A stretch of 64,000 nucleotides of DNA from Aldehydirespirator sp965261105. GTDB lineage: Bacteria; Actinomycetota; Acidimicrobiia; Acidimicrobiales; Aldehydirespiratoraceae. The translations under genes and the position numbers were made by a program. The stretch spans positions 3,224,001-3,288,000 of the forward strand of contig CBDHCM010000006.1 in assembly GCA_965261105.1 (NCBI GenBank), written 5' to 3'. Shown here in pieces: positions 44,291 to 52,652 of this stretch (position 1 is its first letter; the number at the start of each line of letters is the position of its first letter). The notes beneath the pieces are model-generated. The model was not told where the DNA came from, searched no databases, and saw only the letters and a list, made by a program, of their open reading frames with translations.

Positions 44291-45412
44291 ATGCCGAAGC
44301 CGCTCTGGACGCAGATACTCGAGACCGCGAAGGATGAGGCGGTTCTCGCTGTGGACCTGTATAACCGCCAGCGCCAGGCTCGTACGCTTGAGGCGTTTTT
44401 TGTGCATATGCATTTGGCTTGGCAATACCTGCTGCATGCTGAGTTCCAAAAGGCTGGCGTGGACTACCGGTATCGGGATGAGCGCGGGAGGCTGGTGCGC
44501 ATTGATGGCGAGGCAAAGACGTGGGAGCTACACAAGTGCGTCAGCCGGCGCTGGTCGGCCGATGAGCCGGTCCGTCGCAACCTCGAGGCGACCGTGTCGA
44601 TCCGCAACCGGATTGAACATCGTTGGCAGCGAGAGCTAGGCGTTGCCACAGCGGGGTTCGCGCAGGCCCTTGTCCTGAACTTCGAATCGGAACTCTGCGA
44701 GTACTTCGGGCAACGGCACTCCCTTGACGACGCACTACGATTCCCGCTGTTCGTCGGAGCATTCACGGCCGAGGGCGTGGAACGCATGGTTGCCGCGCAG
44801 AAGGCGCTACCGGCATCGCTCCGAGGCTTCCTGGCGAGCTTCCATGGGGACACTGATGACGCCATGGTCGATGACCAGCGGTATGAGTTTCGTGTGCATC
44901 TAATCCCCCGAACTGGTCCGCGCACGGAATCAGACATCTCGTTGACCTTCGTCCGTGAGGAAGATCTCACTGACGAGCAACGTCACGCGCTCACGCTGCT
45001 GGGGCGTGCAGGAACGGTCATCGTCCGCGAGCGGATTCGTCCTATCGTGAATTCGGGAATGCTACGCCCGACACAGGTCGCAAGGGCTGTCGATGGACGC
45101 GTGCCCTTCCGATTCGGCCTCTACTCACACTTCCCGCAGGTCTGGAGGCATCTCGGGGTGCGTCCGCCCGGTGGGGCAGAACACCCCGAACGGACCGATG
45201 AGCGCTACTGTGTTTATGACTCGGCGCACGGCGACTACCTCTACACGCCAGCCTATATTGAGAAGATTGTGGCAATGCTGTCTGACGAGGGGACTTGGAT
45301 CGAGGTCTTCGGACGGGTCCCGGAGCCCAAGACTGTGATGGGCACCGCCCGGAACCATGACATCGCGACAGGCGTATCAGCACCTGCGTCGTCGTCATCA
45401 GACGGTGAGTAA
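44291..45412 (+). CDS. DUF3644 domain protein
   Basis: A 373-residue protein. AKDEAVLAVDLYNRQRQARTLEAFFVHMHLAWQYLLHAEFQKAGVDYRY is the conserved N-terminal DUF3644 block (helical, HEPN-like), continued by VRRNLEATVSIRNRIEHRW with an R...H pair of the RNxIEH kind seen in HEPN RNases. The C-terminal part is less conserved (RFGLYSHFPQVWRHLGVRPP...YDSAHGDYLYTPAYIEKIVAML, a possible winged helix). DUF3644 proteins frequently sit in defence islands; its position behind the LlaJI-like operon fits a defence role as an RNase, which is inference. Confidence 0.8.
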   Translation: MPKPLWTQILETAKDEAVLAVDLYNRQRQARTLEAFFVHMHLAWQYLLHAEFQKAGVDYRYRDERGRLVRIDGEAKTWELHKCVSRRWSADEPVRRNLEATVSIRNRIEHRWQRELGVATAGFAQALVLNFESELCEYFGQRHSLDDALRFPLFVGAFTAEGVERMVAAQKALPASLRGFLASFHGDTDDAMVDDQRYEFRVHLIPRTGPRTESDISLTFVREEDLTDEQRHALTLLGRAGTVIVRERIRPIVNSGMLRPTQVARAVDGRVPFRFGLYSHFPQVWRHLGVRPPGGAEHPERTDERYCVYDSAHGDYLYTPAYIEKIVAMLSDEGTWIEVFGRVPEPKTVMGTARNHDIATGVSAPASSSSDGE

Positions 45413-45519
45413 CCCGTGGGTCAACCCGGTGTAGTTGCCTAGCGAAACCGACACGTTGTGGGCGCGGAGCCGCTCGGCGTACCGGATTGTCGGCGTAGGC
45501 TGAACTTGGGAAGGGATAC

Positions 45520-46653
45520 ATGGGATCGGAGCTTCTGGAGCGGGCGCGCCAGTTGCGCTCGACAATCGATGCTGCCGGCGCCGCAGCCGCGGAAACAGGT
45601 GCGACCGCCCTGCCGCAGGAATTGGTGAATGCCTGCTTCGAGGCGGGGCTGTACGGCGCCTTGTCGCCACGGGCCGTGGGCGGCGCCGAGTTGCCGATCG
45701 ACGAGTGCCTGGACGTGGTCGCCGAGATCTCCTACGCCGACGGCTCCGCCGGCTGGTCCCTCATGGCCGGCGCCACCGGCGCCTGCTTCTTCGGCGCCTA
45801 CTGCGGCGACAGCTTCACCGACGAGATGTTCGCCGGAGGGGTCGTTCCGGTGGTGGCCGGCCAGTTCGCGCCCAACGGAACGGCCATTCCTCACGGCGAC
45901 AGGTTCCGGCTGACCGGCACCTACAGCTTCGGCTCGGGCATCGCCCACGCCGACTGGGTCGGCGGCGGCGCCTTCACCGCCCCGCCGGAGGGTGAGGCTG
46001 CCGAGTTCCGGCTGATGATGGTGCCGCGCTCAGAGGTGGAGGTGCTCGGGAACTGGGACGTGCTGGGGCTGCGAGCCACGTCTTCCTACGACTACCGGAT
46101 CGACGCCGACGTCCCCTCCCACGCCACCTTCGAGTTCTTCTCGCCCACCCGGTACCGGGGCGGCCCCATGTACGACCTCGGAGTGATAATCCTCACCGAG
46201 ATCGGCCACATGGGCTGGACCATGGGGGTCATCCGCCGGGCCATCGACGAAGCGGTGGCCATCGCCAGGGGCCGGGCCCGCATGGCCGCGCCGTCGGTCA
46301 TCGCGCAGGATCCCCGCTTCCGCTACGAGTTCGCCATGGCCGTGTCACGCTTCGAGGCGGCCGAGGCCTGGTGCCAGCAGGCGTTCCGCCGCGCCGAGCA
46401 GGCCGCCGATGTCGGCTCCGGCCGGGACCCGGCGCTGGCGACCTGCATCAAGCAGTCGGCCACCCTGCTTACCCAGGAGGGCCTGGCCGTGGTCCGCAGC
46501 CTCTACGAGTGGTGCGGCACCGCCGCGCTGCGTGACGGACCGCTGCAGCGCTGCTTCCGCGACATGCACGCCGGCAGCCAGCACGTGCTGGTCGGCGACC
46601 GCAACCCCCACGAGTACGCCGACCTCCTCCTCGCCGACCCCGACCCTGCCTAA
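45520..46653 (+). CDS. Acyl-CoA-dehydrogenase-fold flavin monooxygenase
   Basis: A 377-residue protein of the group D flavoprotein monooxygenase kind (HsaA/HpaB-like), which shares the acyl-CoA dehydrogenase fold. Supporting segments: ALSPRAVGGAELPIDECLDVVAEISYADGSAGWSLM, GTYSFGSGIAHADWVGGGAF, NWDVLGLRATSSYDYRIDADVPSHATFEFF and MHAGSQHVLVGDRNPHEYADLLL. They usually hydroxylate aromatic or other substrates with FMNH2/FADH2 from a partner reductase, not visible here. It converges on the TPP decarboxylase genes. Confidence 0.85.
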   Translation: MGSELLERARQLRSTIDAAGAAAAETGATALPQELVNACFEAGLYGALSPRAVGGAELPIDECLDVVAEISYADGSAGWSLMAGATGACFFGAYCGDSFTDEMFAGGVVPVVAGQFAPNGTAIPHGDRFRLTGTYSFGSGIAHADWVGGGAFTAPPEGEAAEFRLMMVPRSEVEVLGNWDVLGLRATSSYDYRIDADVPSHATFEFFSPTRYRGGPMYDLGVIILTEIGHMGWTMGVIRRAIDEAVAIARGRARMAAPSVIAQDPRFRYEFAMAVSRFEAAEAWCQQAFRRAEQAADVGSGRDPALATCIKQSATLLTQEGLAVVRSLYEWCGTAALRDGPLQRCFRDMHAGSQHVLVGDRNPHEYADLLLADPDPA

Positions 46654-46665
46654 CCCTGCTTCCGG

Positions 46666-47319
46666 CTAGTGCTCCTTGTCCTTCATGAGGGCTATGTCCT
46701 GGGGCGGGACTCCGGTTATCCAGATGCCTTCGAGGCGTTCGACGTAGCGCACGAAGCGGTACTTGTCCTCGATGCCGTCGGTGCGGCGGGGGCGGACATG
46801 GGAGTGGCCGGGCCGGGTGCGCACGTTGATGAAGCTGCACACGCTGCGCGAGAAGGCCAGCTCGATCTCGGCGTCGAGCTCGTCCTCCGCGGTGACGCCC
46901 ACGGTGTGGGGGACGCCGCAGCCGGCCGCGATGGCGGCCAGGTCGACCCGGCCCGCGGTGGCGGTAGGTCGCCGGCCCTGGCTGCTCCAGCCGATCGACT
47001 CGTACACGCCGTTGTCCACCACGAACACCACCAGGTTGTCGGGCTGCTGCTCGCCCATGGCCACCAGCTGGCCCAGCTCCATCAGCACGGATCCGTCGCC
47101 GTCGAGGCACACGATCTTGCGGTGGGGCAGGGCCAGCGCCAGGCCCACCGCCAGGCCGATCACGTCGCCCATCTGGCCGAGGTGGGCGGTGCGGTGGTGC
47201 TCCTCGGTGTGGTGGGCCCACTCGAAGGACACCGCCCCGATGTAGGTGGACATCACCAGGCAGTCGGTGGGCAGCCGGCCGGCCAGCCTCCCCAGCCACT
47301 CGTAGCGGTCCAGCGCCAT
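46666..47319 (-). CDS. TPP-dependent decarboxylase beta subunit (sulfopyruvate/phosphonopyruvate type)
   Basis: A 217-residue protein with the TPP pyrimidine/pyrophosphate domain: HLGQMGDVIGLAVGLALALPHRKIVCLDGDGSVLMELGQLVAMGEQQPDNLVVFVVDNGVYESIG contains the GDG...N motif binding Mg-TPP. Size and the split into two genes match ComE of sulfopyruvate decarboxylase. True start is ATG 47319, after GGGGGAGGA. The DNA just upstream is a 74-bp tandem repeat carrying the same RBS and ATG, so longer in-frame versions through the repeats are artefacts. Substrate may be sulfopyruvate, phosphonopyruvate or another 2-oxo acid. Confidence 0.85.
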   Translation of the reverse strand: MALDRYEWLGRLAGRLPTDCLVMSTYIGAVSFEWAHHTEEHHRTAHLGQMGDVIGLAVGLALALPHRKIVCLDGDGSVLMELGQLVAMGEQQPDNLVVFVVDNGVYESIGWSSQGRRPTATAGRVDLAAIAAGCGVPHTVGVTAEDELDAEIELAFSRSVCSFINVRTRPGHSHVRPRRTDGIEDKYRFVRYVERLEGIWITGVPPQDIALMKDKEH

Positions 47320-47573
47320 CGGACTCAGTCCTCCCCCGCCCAGCGCTCGACACGTGATCGACATCGCGCAGGCGCGCCGCGGCAAGATCCCATCGGACTC
47401 AGTCCTCCCCCGCCCAGCGCTCGACATGTGATCGACATCGCGCAGGCGCGCCGCGGCAAGATCCCATCGGACTCAGTCCTCCCCCGCCCAGCGCTCGACA
47501 TGTGATCGACATCGCGCAGGCGCGCCGCGGCAAGATCCCATCGGACTCAGTCCTCCCCCGCCCAGCGCTCGAC
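47317..47573 (-). repeat. 74-bp tandem repeat between TPP decarboxylase subunit genes
   Basis: The ATG of the beta gene recurs with exact 74-bp spacing (CAT on plus at 47317, 47391, 47465, 47539). A 35-bp part (ATCGGACTCAGTCC...GCGCTCGAC) occurs four times, the 39-bp remainder three times. On the minus strand each unit contains GGGGGAGGACTGAGTCCGATG, that is a Shine-Dalgarno, a stop and a start, and encodes a 22-residue mini-ORF ending WAGED. Confidence 0.92.
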
Positions 47574-47617
47574 GGCTCGTCCAACCCGCCGCGCCTCGTG
47601 GTCCAGGGCCACCGTGC

Positions 47618-48130
47618 TCAGTCCTCCCAGACGCAGTCGCCGGAGACGAGCACGGCCGCGGGATGCAGCTGGGCCTCGGCTAAGCGCTTGGCCCGCACGA
47701 TCGACTTGGCCAGATCCTCGGTGTGGCGCACGATCAGGTACTTGATCCGCAGCGCCTCCAGCAGCGGCTCGGCCACGATGCCGTGGGGGATCCCCCAGTG
47801 CTCGGTCTCGCCCACGTCGCCCCGATACGAGCACAGCAGCGTGACCGGCACCCCCGTGCCCAGCGAGATGCGGGCAATGTACTCCGAGGCCACCCTCAAA
47901 CCGCTGTTCTCCATGATCAGGGCGGGCTTGCGGCCCCCCAGCCAGGCCCCCGCGCAGATCGAGAACCCCACGCCCTCGTTGCACACCGGCACGTAGCGGA
48001 TGTCGGGGTCGAGCTCGACGCGCTCGTGCAGCGGACGCTGCCAGCCGTCGGGCAGACCCGACACAAAGTTGATGCCCGCGGCGCGAAGACCCTCATGGGC
48101 CGCGTCGAGCGCGGCCGCCGTCAGGGCCAC
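47618..48130 (-). CDS. TPP-dependent decarboxylase alpha subunit (sulfopyruvate type)
   Basis: A 170-residue protein of the ComD kind: GINFVSGLPDGWQRPLHERVELDPDIRYVPVCNEGVGFSICAGAWLGGRKPALIMENSGLRVASEYI includes the catalytic Glu in the (C)NEGxG motif. LCSYRGDVGETEHWGIPHG and SIVRAKRLAEAQLHPAAVLVSGD complete the domain. GTG 48130 follows GGAGG by 8 nt and lies just 4 bp after the nrfD-like gene; a longer frame to 48208 would overlap that gene. It pairs with the beta subunit 300 bp downstream, on the other side of the tandem repeat. Confidence 0.85.
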   Translation of the reverse strand: MALTAAALDAAHEGLRAAGINFVSGLPDGWQRPLHERVELDPDIRYVPVCNEGVGFSICAGAWLGGRKPALIMENSGLRVASEYIARISLGTGVPVTLLCSYRGDVGETEHWGIPHGIVAEPLLEALRIKYLIVRHTEDLAKSIVRAKRLAEAQLHPAAVLVSGDCVWED

Positions 48131-48134
48131 AGTG

Positions 48135-49148
48135 TCAGCCTCCGGCTGTCGAGGCGGCAGACCGCGGGCCGCGCATCGAAGGGATGTGCACCGGCGGGTA
48201 GATCCCAACCCGCAGGGTGACGAGTCGCAGCCAGAACCCTCCGAGCACCAGCAGCACGCAACAAATCACGGCCAAGGCGTCCCGAGCGCCGGATGCGGTC
48301 GCGCCCACCAGCGCCAGCGCCAGCGGCAGGGCCGTGCCGGCAGCCACCACGAAGCCGACGAACAGGCCCCGGTACTGCCCGCGCAGGAGCCGGTCGAGGC
48401 TCTCCTTCTTGCCCGGCAAAGATGTCCGGGTCAGCAGGTGCTGCACCACCATTGCCAGCAGTGCCGCAGTCAGCACCGCCAGCAATACCATCTGGCCGGC
48501 GCTCACCGGCTCGCCCGCGATCACCTCGACCAGCAGCACGACGGCAACCGACATAGCGGCCGATGACAGCAGGAACTGCAGCGGAACTGCGGGCGAGTTC
48601 CAGTACGGGATCGAGCGGGGCCGGGCCAGCACCGCCCCGGCGTAGGTCATCACCACCACGGCTGCGACCCCGGCCACGATCTCTAGGGCCAGGCCGGCGC
48701 CGTCGCGCCCGTGTGGATCCCACCCCAGCCCCGAGAAGGGCTCGGAGCCGCCGAGGCTCAGCGCGGGCAGCACCAGCAGCCCGCCCACCGTCAGGAAGAT
48801 CAGGTCCGACCAGGCGCCCCAGCTGATCCAGCTGGTGCGGACGTTCACGAAGGCCCGCCAGAACTGCAGGGGACGGCCCAAATCGGCGACGAGGATGGCC
48901 CCGCCGACCGCAATGGACACGAAGCTGACCACGTCGACGGTGGGTATTCCGAGCAGGTAGCCGAGGCCGTCGGTGAGGTTGAGGATCCGTCCGGCCAGGA
49001 ACACTCCCCCGCCCAGACCCATCAGCGTGAACCACAGCGCATGGTTCATGTCCCACACCCGCTGGGTGCGGGCCTCCAGGTTGAACTGGTCCATGAACAC
49101 GTTCTGGGGGCCGCCGGACCCCCCAGCGTGCGCGCCGGTGACGGTCAC
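48135..49148 (-). CDS. NrfD/PsrC-like membrane quinone-interacting subunit
   Basis: A 337-residue membrane protein with about eight hydrophobic helices, starting WDMNHALWFTLMGLGGGVFLAGRIL. Others include VVSFVSIAVGGAILVADLGRPLQFWRAFVNVRTSWISWGAWSDLIFLTVGGLLVLPAL, VAVVVMTYAGAVLA, QMVLLAVLTAALLAMVVQHLL and LAVICCVLLVLGGFWLRLVTL. DLGRP.QFW.....RTSWISWG is the typical NrfD signature. It should exchange electrons between the Fe-S subunit and membrane quinones. GTG 49148 overlaps the Fe-S gene stop by 4 bp. Confidence 0.92.
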   Translation of the reverse strand: MTVTGAHAGGSGGPQNVFMDQFNLEARTQRVWDMNHALWFTLMGLGGGVFLAGRILNLTDGLGYLLGIPTVDVVSFVSIAVGGAILVADLGRPLQFWRAFVNVRTSWISWGAWSDLIFLTVGGLLVLPALSLGGSEPFSGLGWDPHGRDGAGLALEIVAGVAAVVVMTYAGAVLARPRSIPYWNSPAVPLQFLLSSAAMSVAVVLLVEVIAGEPVSAGQMVLLAVLTAALLAMVVQHLLTRTSLPGKKESLDRLLRGQYRGLFVGFVVAAGTALPLALALVGATASGARDALAVICCVLLVLGGFWLRLVTLRVGIYPPVHIPSMRGPRSAASTAGG

Positions 49149-49810
49149 GGCAGCGCCACGTACTGGGTGCTGCACCCGGTCTTGGCGTCGGGCCGCAGCA
49201 CGTCGCCGGGGCCGCGCTCGTCCAGGTAGCGGCTCACGTTGCTGTCGGGATCCTCGAGGTCGCCGAAGATTCGGCACTCCGCCGGGCAGGTGACCACGCA
49301 CGCCGGGGTGGCCAGCGGGTGCACCCCCACCTCCAGGCCGTTCTCGATCCCGAAGTCGATCTTGTGGGCGCAGTAGTTGCATTTCGACACGGCCCCGCGC
49401 ACGTGGCGCTGGTGGGCGTAGCGCTCCGGGAGGCTGGGCTCGGCCGGCTGCGGCGCGCCAGGCGTCGAGACGGTGCCGCGCTCCTCGAAGAAGTTCAGCG
49501 CGCCGTAGGGGCAGGCCGCCATGCACGCCCGCGATCCGATGCACACGTCCTCATCGGCGATGACGATGCCGTCGTCGCGGCGAGTGAGCGCCCCCGAGGG
49601 GCAGGCGGTCACGCACGGCGCGTCCTCGCAGTGGTTGCACAGCACCGGCAGGTAGTTGAGGGTGGCGTCGGGGAACTCGCCCTCCTCCCATTCGATGACC
49701 GGCGCGTACCAGGCGTCGAGAGGCGACTGATTCTCGGTCTTGCAGGCCACCGTGCACGCCTGGCACCCGACGCAGCGGGCCGCGTCGATCACCATCCCCC
49801 AGCGGGTCAT
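49145..49810 (-). CDS. Four-cluster ferredoxin-like electron-transfer subunit (PsrB/DmsB type)
   Basis: A 221-residue Fe-S protein: CVGCQACTVACK (near 14), CNHCEDAPCVTACP (near 60), CIGSRACMAACPYGA (near 92) and CNYCAHKID...CVVTCPAECR. These should bind four clusters. In the third motif the second cysteine of the canonical CxxC is serine, so this cluster may be [3Fe-4S] or altered. It links the molybdopterin enzyme to the NrfD-like anchor. Start ATG 49810 overlaps the stop of the catalytic subunit (ATGA). Confidence 0.93.
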   Translation of the reverse strand: MTRWGMVIDAARCVGCQACTVACKTENQSPLDAWYAPVIEWEEGEFPDATLNYLPVLCNHCEDAPCVTACPSGALTRRDDGIVIADEDVCIGSRACMAACPYGALNFFEERGTVSTPGAPQPAEPSLPERYAHQRHVRGAVSKCNYCAHKIDFGIENGLEVGVHPLATPACVVTCPAECRIFGDLEDPDSNVSRYLDERGPGDVLRPDAKTGCSTQYVALP

Positions 49811-52482
49811 CGCACACCTCCCGTGCCGGCCCTGGCTCTGCCCGCGCCGGCGCCTCGGCGGGAGGACCGGGCTCTCTTGCCCCCGGCGGCGCCTCCGCTC
49901 GAAGCCGGGACCGTGCGCACGTCGGCCGCGATGGCGCAGTCGAGGGCGCCCGACACGAAGTCGATGTGCTCGACATCGATGTTCAGCAGCGCGTTGAAGT
50001 TCACGTCGTCGCCCCCGCTGCCCTTCGACCAGCCGCCGCCGCAGCCCTGGGTGGCCAGCACCTCGGGATGCACAAGCTGCGTGACCCGGGCAGTGGCCGT
50101 CTGCTTGCGGCCCTGCGACGTCTCGATCTCCACCAGGTCTCCGTGGGCAATGCCCCGCGCCGCGGCGGTCTTGGGGTTGATCCACACCGACCTCAGGTCG
50201 TTGTGCCGGGTCGACAGCGTCGAGAGGATCGAGTTCGTGTGGGTGTGCGACAAAGCGTGGTTGGGGACCTTCATGTTGGTGACGAACAGGTCGTGGGGCG
50301 GGGTCCGCTCATAGGCGGGGCCCGGCTTCCAGTCCGGCACCGGCTGGTAGTCGTCGGTCTCCCACGGAATGCCCAACTCCTCGACCGTGCGCTCGAGATT
50401 CACCTTGGTATCGACCATGAACTCGCAGTAGACCTGCGCCCTGGCGTCGAAGAACGGCCTGGGATATTTCTGCTGCACCGTCTTGTCGGCGGTCCAGAGC
50501 CCGTCGCGCAGGTGCCAGTCGAGGCCCTTGTCGTCCCCCAGGGTGTTCTTGAGCCACCGGTCGCAGATCTCGAAGTACGAGTAGTGGCCGTCGGGGTCGA
50601 GCTCGTAGGGCTCGCGCAGCTTGGCGATGTTGTTGAACGCCTCGTAGAGGTGGGGCAGCCGCCCGGCTCGCCGGGACAGCTCCAGGTAGATCTGCATGGC
50701 GTCCACGAAGGGCTCGCCGGGTACCGGGCCCTCGATGCTCGACGCCACCACCGGCTTGGCCCCGTAGGCCGCATGGGGCGAGTCGCCCGCAGCCAGATGC
50801 TGGTAGACGAGGGGCGTCAGCCGCTCCAGGTAGTGGACGTCGGGCAGCACGACGTCGGCCATCATCGTGGTCTCCTCGAAGCGCCGGCTGATGGCGGCGA
50901 CGAACGGGATCCGCTTGATGAACCGCTCCACGATGTCGGGCGGGCCCGAGCTCTTCATCATGTTGGACTGGAAGTTGATCATCATCGACGGAAACGGGGG
51001 CGCCCCGAACAGCTCGGGCTGCTCGGAGTTGAGCAGCGAGAAGACGGTCCCGTAGGGGGCGCACGGCAGCAGCTCCCACATCTCGGTGGTGCGGGGCGGC
51101 CCCGTCGGCCGCGGCGGGTACAGGCCCCCGACGCGGCCGCCGCCGATGAACCCCTGCGATATCAGCCCGTCGGGACTGGCCGTGGCGGTGTATTCCAGGT
51201 CCTTGACCTTGCCGATGAGCCCCCAGGGATCGCCCAGCAACCCGCCGGGAACGTCGATGCCCCCTATCAGCGTGGGCAGCAGGATGATGGCCAGGCCGTT
51301 GAGCATCGAGTGCTTGTGGGCGGACAGTCCCCGGTACCAGGCGACGGTGGCGGGGCGGTAGGGCAGCTCCACACCGTCGATCTCGATCGTCTGGCCGATG
51401 CAGGCCGCCTCGCCGAACTCCCTGGCCAGGCGGCGAACGGTGTCGGCCGGCACGGTGGTGATCGACTCCACGTACTCGGGCGTGTACGAGCGCACGTGAT
51501 CGGCCAGGATCTGGAAGCCGGGGCGGGCCTCGGCGCCGTCCACCGTGTAGACGCCGGTCAGCGCGGCGTTGCCGGTGCCGGCATCGAAGGGTTGGGCGCC
51601 GTTGTGCTCGTCCCACACCAGCGGCTTGCCACTGGCGGCGTCGCGCATGTAGCGGCCGTCGTCGCCCACCAGGTAGGCGGCGTTGGTGAGGTTCTTGAGG
51701 AACTCGGCGTCGTAGATGCCCAGCTCGTTGATGAGCTGGTCGACCATGCCCAGGATCAGCGCCGCGTCGGTGCCGGGGCGGATCGGCACCCACTCGTCGG
51801 CCACCGCCGCCGCTGAGGAGCACACCGGATCGACGGAGACCATCCGTACGTCGGAGCGGCGCGCCGACAGCTCGTGGGTGGAGTGCATGGTGTCGTAGTG
51901 CACGACCGAACCGAACTGGGCGCCGAAGTTGAGGATGTAGCGGCTGTAGATGGGATCGGGGTTGCTCTCGAACGCGTTCTGGTTCATGTAGAGGATGCCG
52001 TGGACGTTGTTGCCGCAGAAGATGGCGGCCGACCAGGTCGAGTAGCCCGGCATCCCCAGGCCGGTGACCCACGACGCGGCCAGCGCGCCCCGCAGGTGGT
52101 AGATGTCGAAGCTGGTGTAGAGGATCTTCTCGGGGTCGTCCGCGATGGTGTCGCGCAGATGCCCGGCGATCTCGTCGAGGGCCTCGTCCCAGCTGATGGG
52201 CACCCACCCGGGGTCGACGCCCACGCCCTTCTCCGGGTTGGTGCGCCGCAGCGGGGTGGTGATCCGGTCGGGGTCGGTGAGGCCCTCGAAGCCGGCGTCG
52301 CCCTTGGCGCAGGTGCGCCCGTGGTTGTGGGGGTTCTCGGGATCGCCGAGGATCTTGTCGACCACGTCGTCCTCGTTGACGTGGGCCAGGATCCCGCAGC
52401 GGTTCATGCAGATGGTGCAGGCGCTGCGCACCCACCCGTCGCCCAAAGCGGTGCCGGACCGGGCCCCCAGAACTGTCTCCAT
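49807..52482 (-). CDS. Molybdopterin oxidoreductase catalytic subunit (DMSO reductase family)
   Basis: An 891-residue protein. The N-terminal [4Fe-4S] motif is CTICMNRCGILAHV followed by CAKG; then WDEALDEIAGHL, and STWSAAIFCGNNVHG where a Mo/W ligand may lie. The C-terminal molybdopterin-binding domain has HDLFVTNMKVPNHALSHTHTNSI, RGIAHGDLVEIETSQGR and a final GGGWSKGSGGDDVNFN. The last ~35 residues are an Ala/Arg/Gly-rich tail. There is no Tat signal (start METVLGARSG), so the complex is probably cytoplasmic-facing. The set catalytic-FeS-NrfD resembles polysulfide, thiosulfate or arsenate reductases; the substrate is unknown. The TPP decarboxylase genes downstream share the operon. Confidence 0.9.
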   Translation of the reverse strand: METVLGARSGTALGDGWVRSACTICMNRCGILAHVNEDDVVDKILGDPENPHNHGRTCAKGDAGFEGLTDPDRITTPLRRTNPEKGVGVDPGWVPISWDEALDEIAGHLRDTIADDPEKILYTSFDIYHLRGALAASWVTGLGMPGYSTWSAAIFCGNNVHGILYMNQNAFESNPDPIYSRYILNFGAQFGSVVHYDTMHSTHELSARRSDVRMVSVDPVCSSAAAVADEWVPIRPGTDAALILGMVDQLINELGIYDAEFLKNLTNAAYLVGDDGRYMRDAASGKPLVWDEHNGAQPFDAGTGNAALTGVYTVDGAEARPGFQILADHVRSYTPEYVESITTVPADTVRRLAREFGEAACIGQTIEIDGVELPYRPATVAWYRGLSAHKHSMLNGLAIILLPTLIGGIDVPGGLLGDPWGLIGKVKDLEYTATASPDGLISQGFIGGGRVGGLYPPRPTGPPRTTEMWELLPCAPYGTVFSLLNSEQPELFGAPPFPSMMINFQSNMMKSSGPPDIVERFIKRIPFVAAISRRFEETTMMADVVLPDVHYLERLTPLVYQHLAAGDSPHAAYGAKPVVASSIEGPVPGEPFVDAMQIYLELSRRAGRLPHLYEAFNNIAKLREPYELDPDGHYSYFEICDRWLKNTLGDDKGLDWHLRDGLWTADKTVQQKYPRPFFDARAQVYCEFMVDTKVNLERTVEELGIPWETDDYQPVPDWKPGPAYERTPPHDLFVTNMKVPNHALSHTHTNSILSTLSTRHNDLRSVWINPKTAAARGIAHGDLVEIETSQGRKQTATARVTQLVHPEVLATQGCGGGWSKGSGGDDVNFNALLNIDVEHIDFVSGALDCAIAADVRTVPASSGGAAGGKRARSSRRGAGAGRARAGTGGVR

Positions 52483-52583
52483 AGGCTGCCTCCTCAATCG
52501 CCGCCGCAGTCTCGCGCACACCGACGCGGAAGCTGTAACCGGCTACCTTCAGTGGGCGCGCGGATAGGGCAGGGCGGCGCGAT

Positions 52584-52652
52584 GAGGCGTGTTGTTTCCC
52601 GCTCTTGATGGCTGCGCCCACGGGCCGCTCGGGCCACGGCCTCGCTCAGCAC
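52584..52652. repeat. Dispersed repeat related to 36397-36456
   Basis: TGTTTCCCGCTCTTG, then CACGGGCCGCTCGGGCC and CGGCCTCGC, occur here in the same order and spacing as upstream of the 100-bp tandem repeat. The repeat ends exactly where homology of the following amidohydrolase begins. Confidence 0.65.

Noticed and set aside
49966..51816. 616-codon plus-strand frame opposite the molybdopterin enzyme
   Set aside because: Antisense of a clear DMSO-reductase-family gene with correct motifs.
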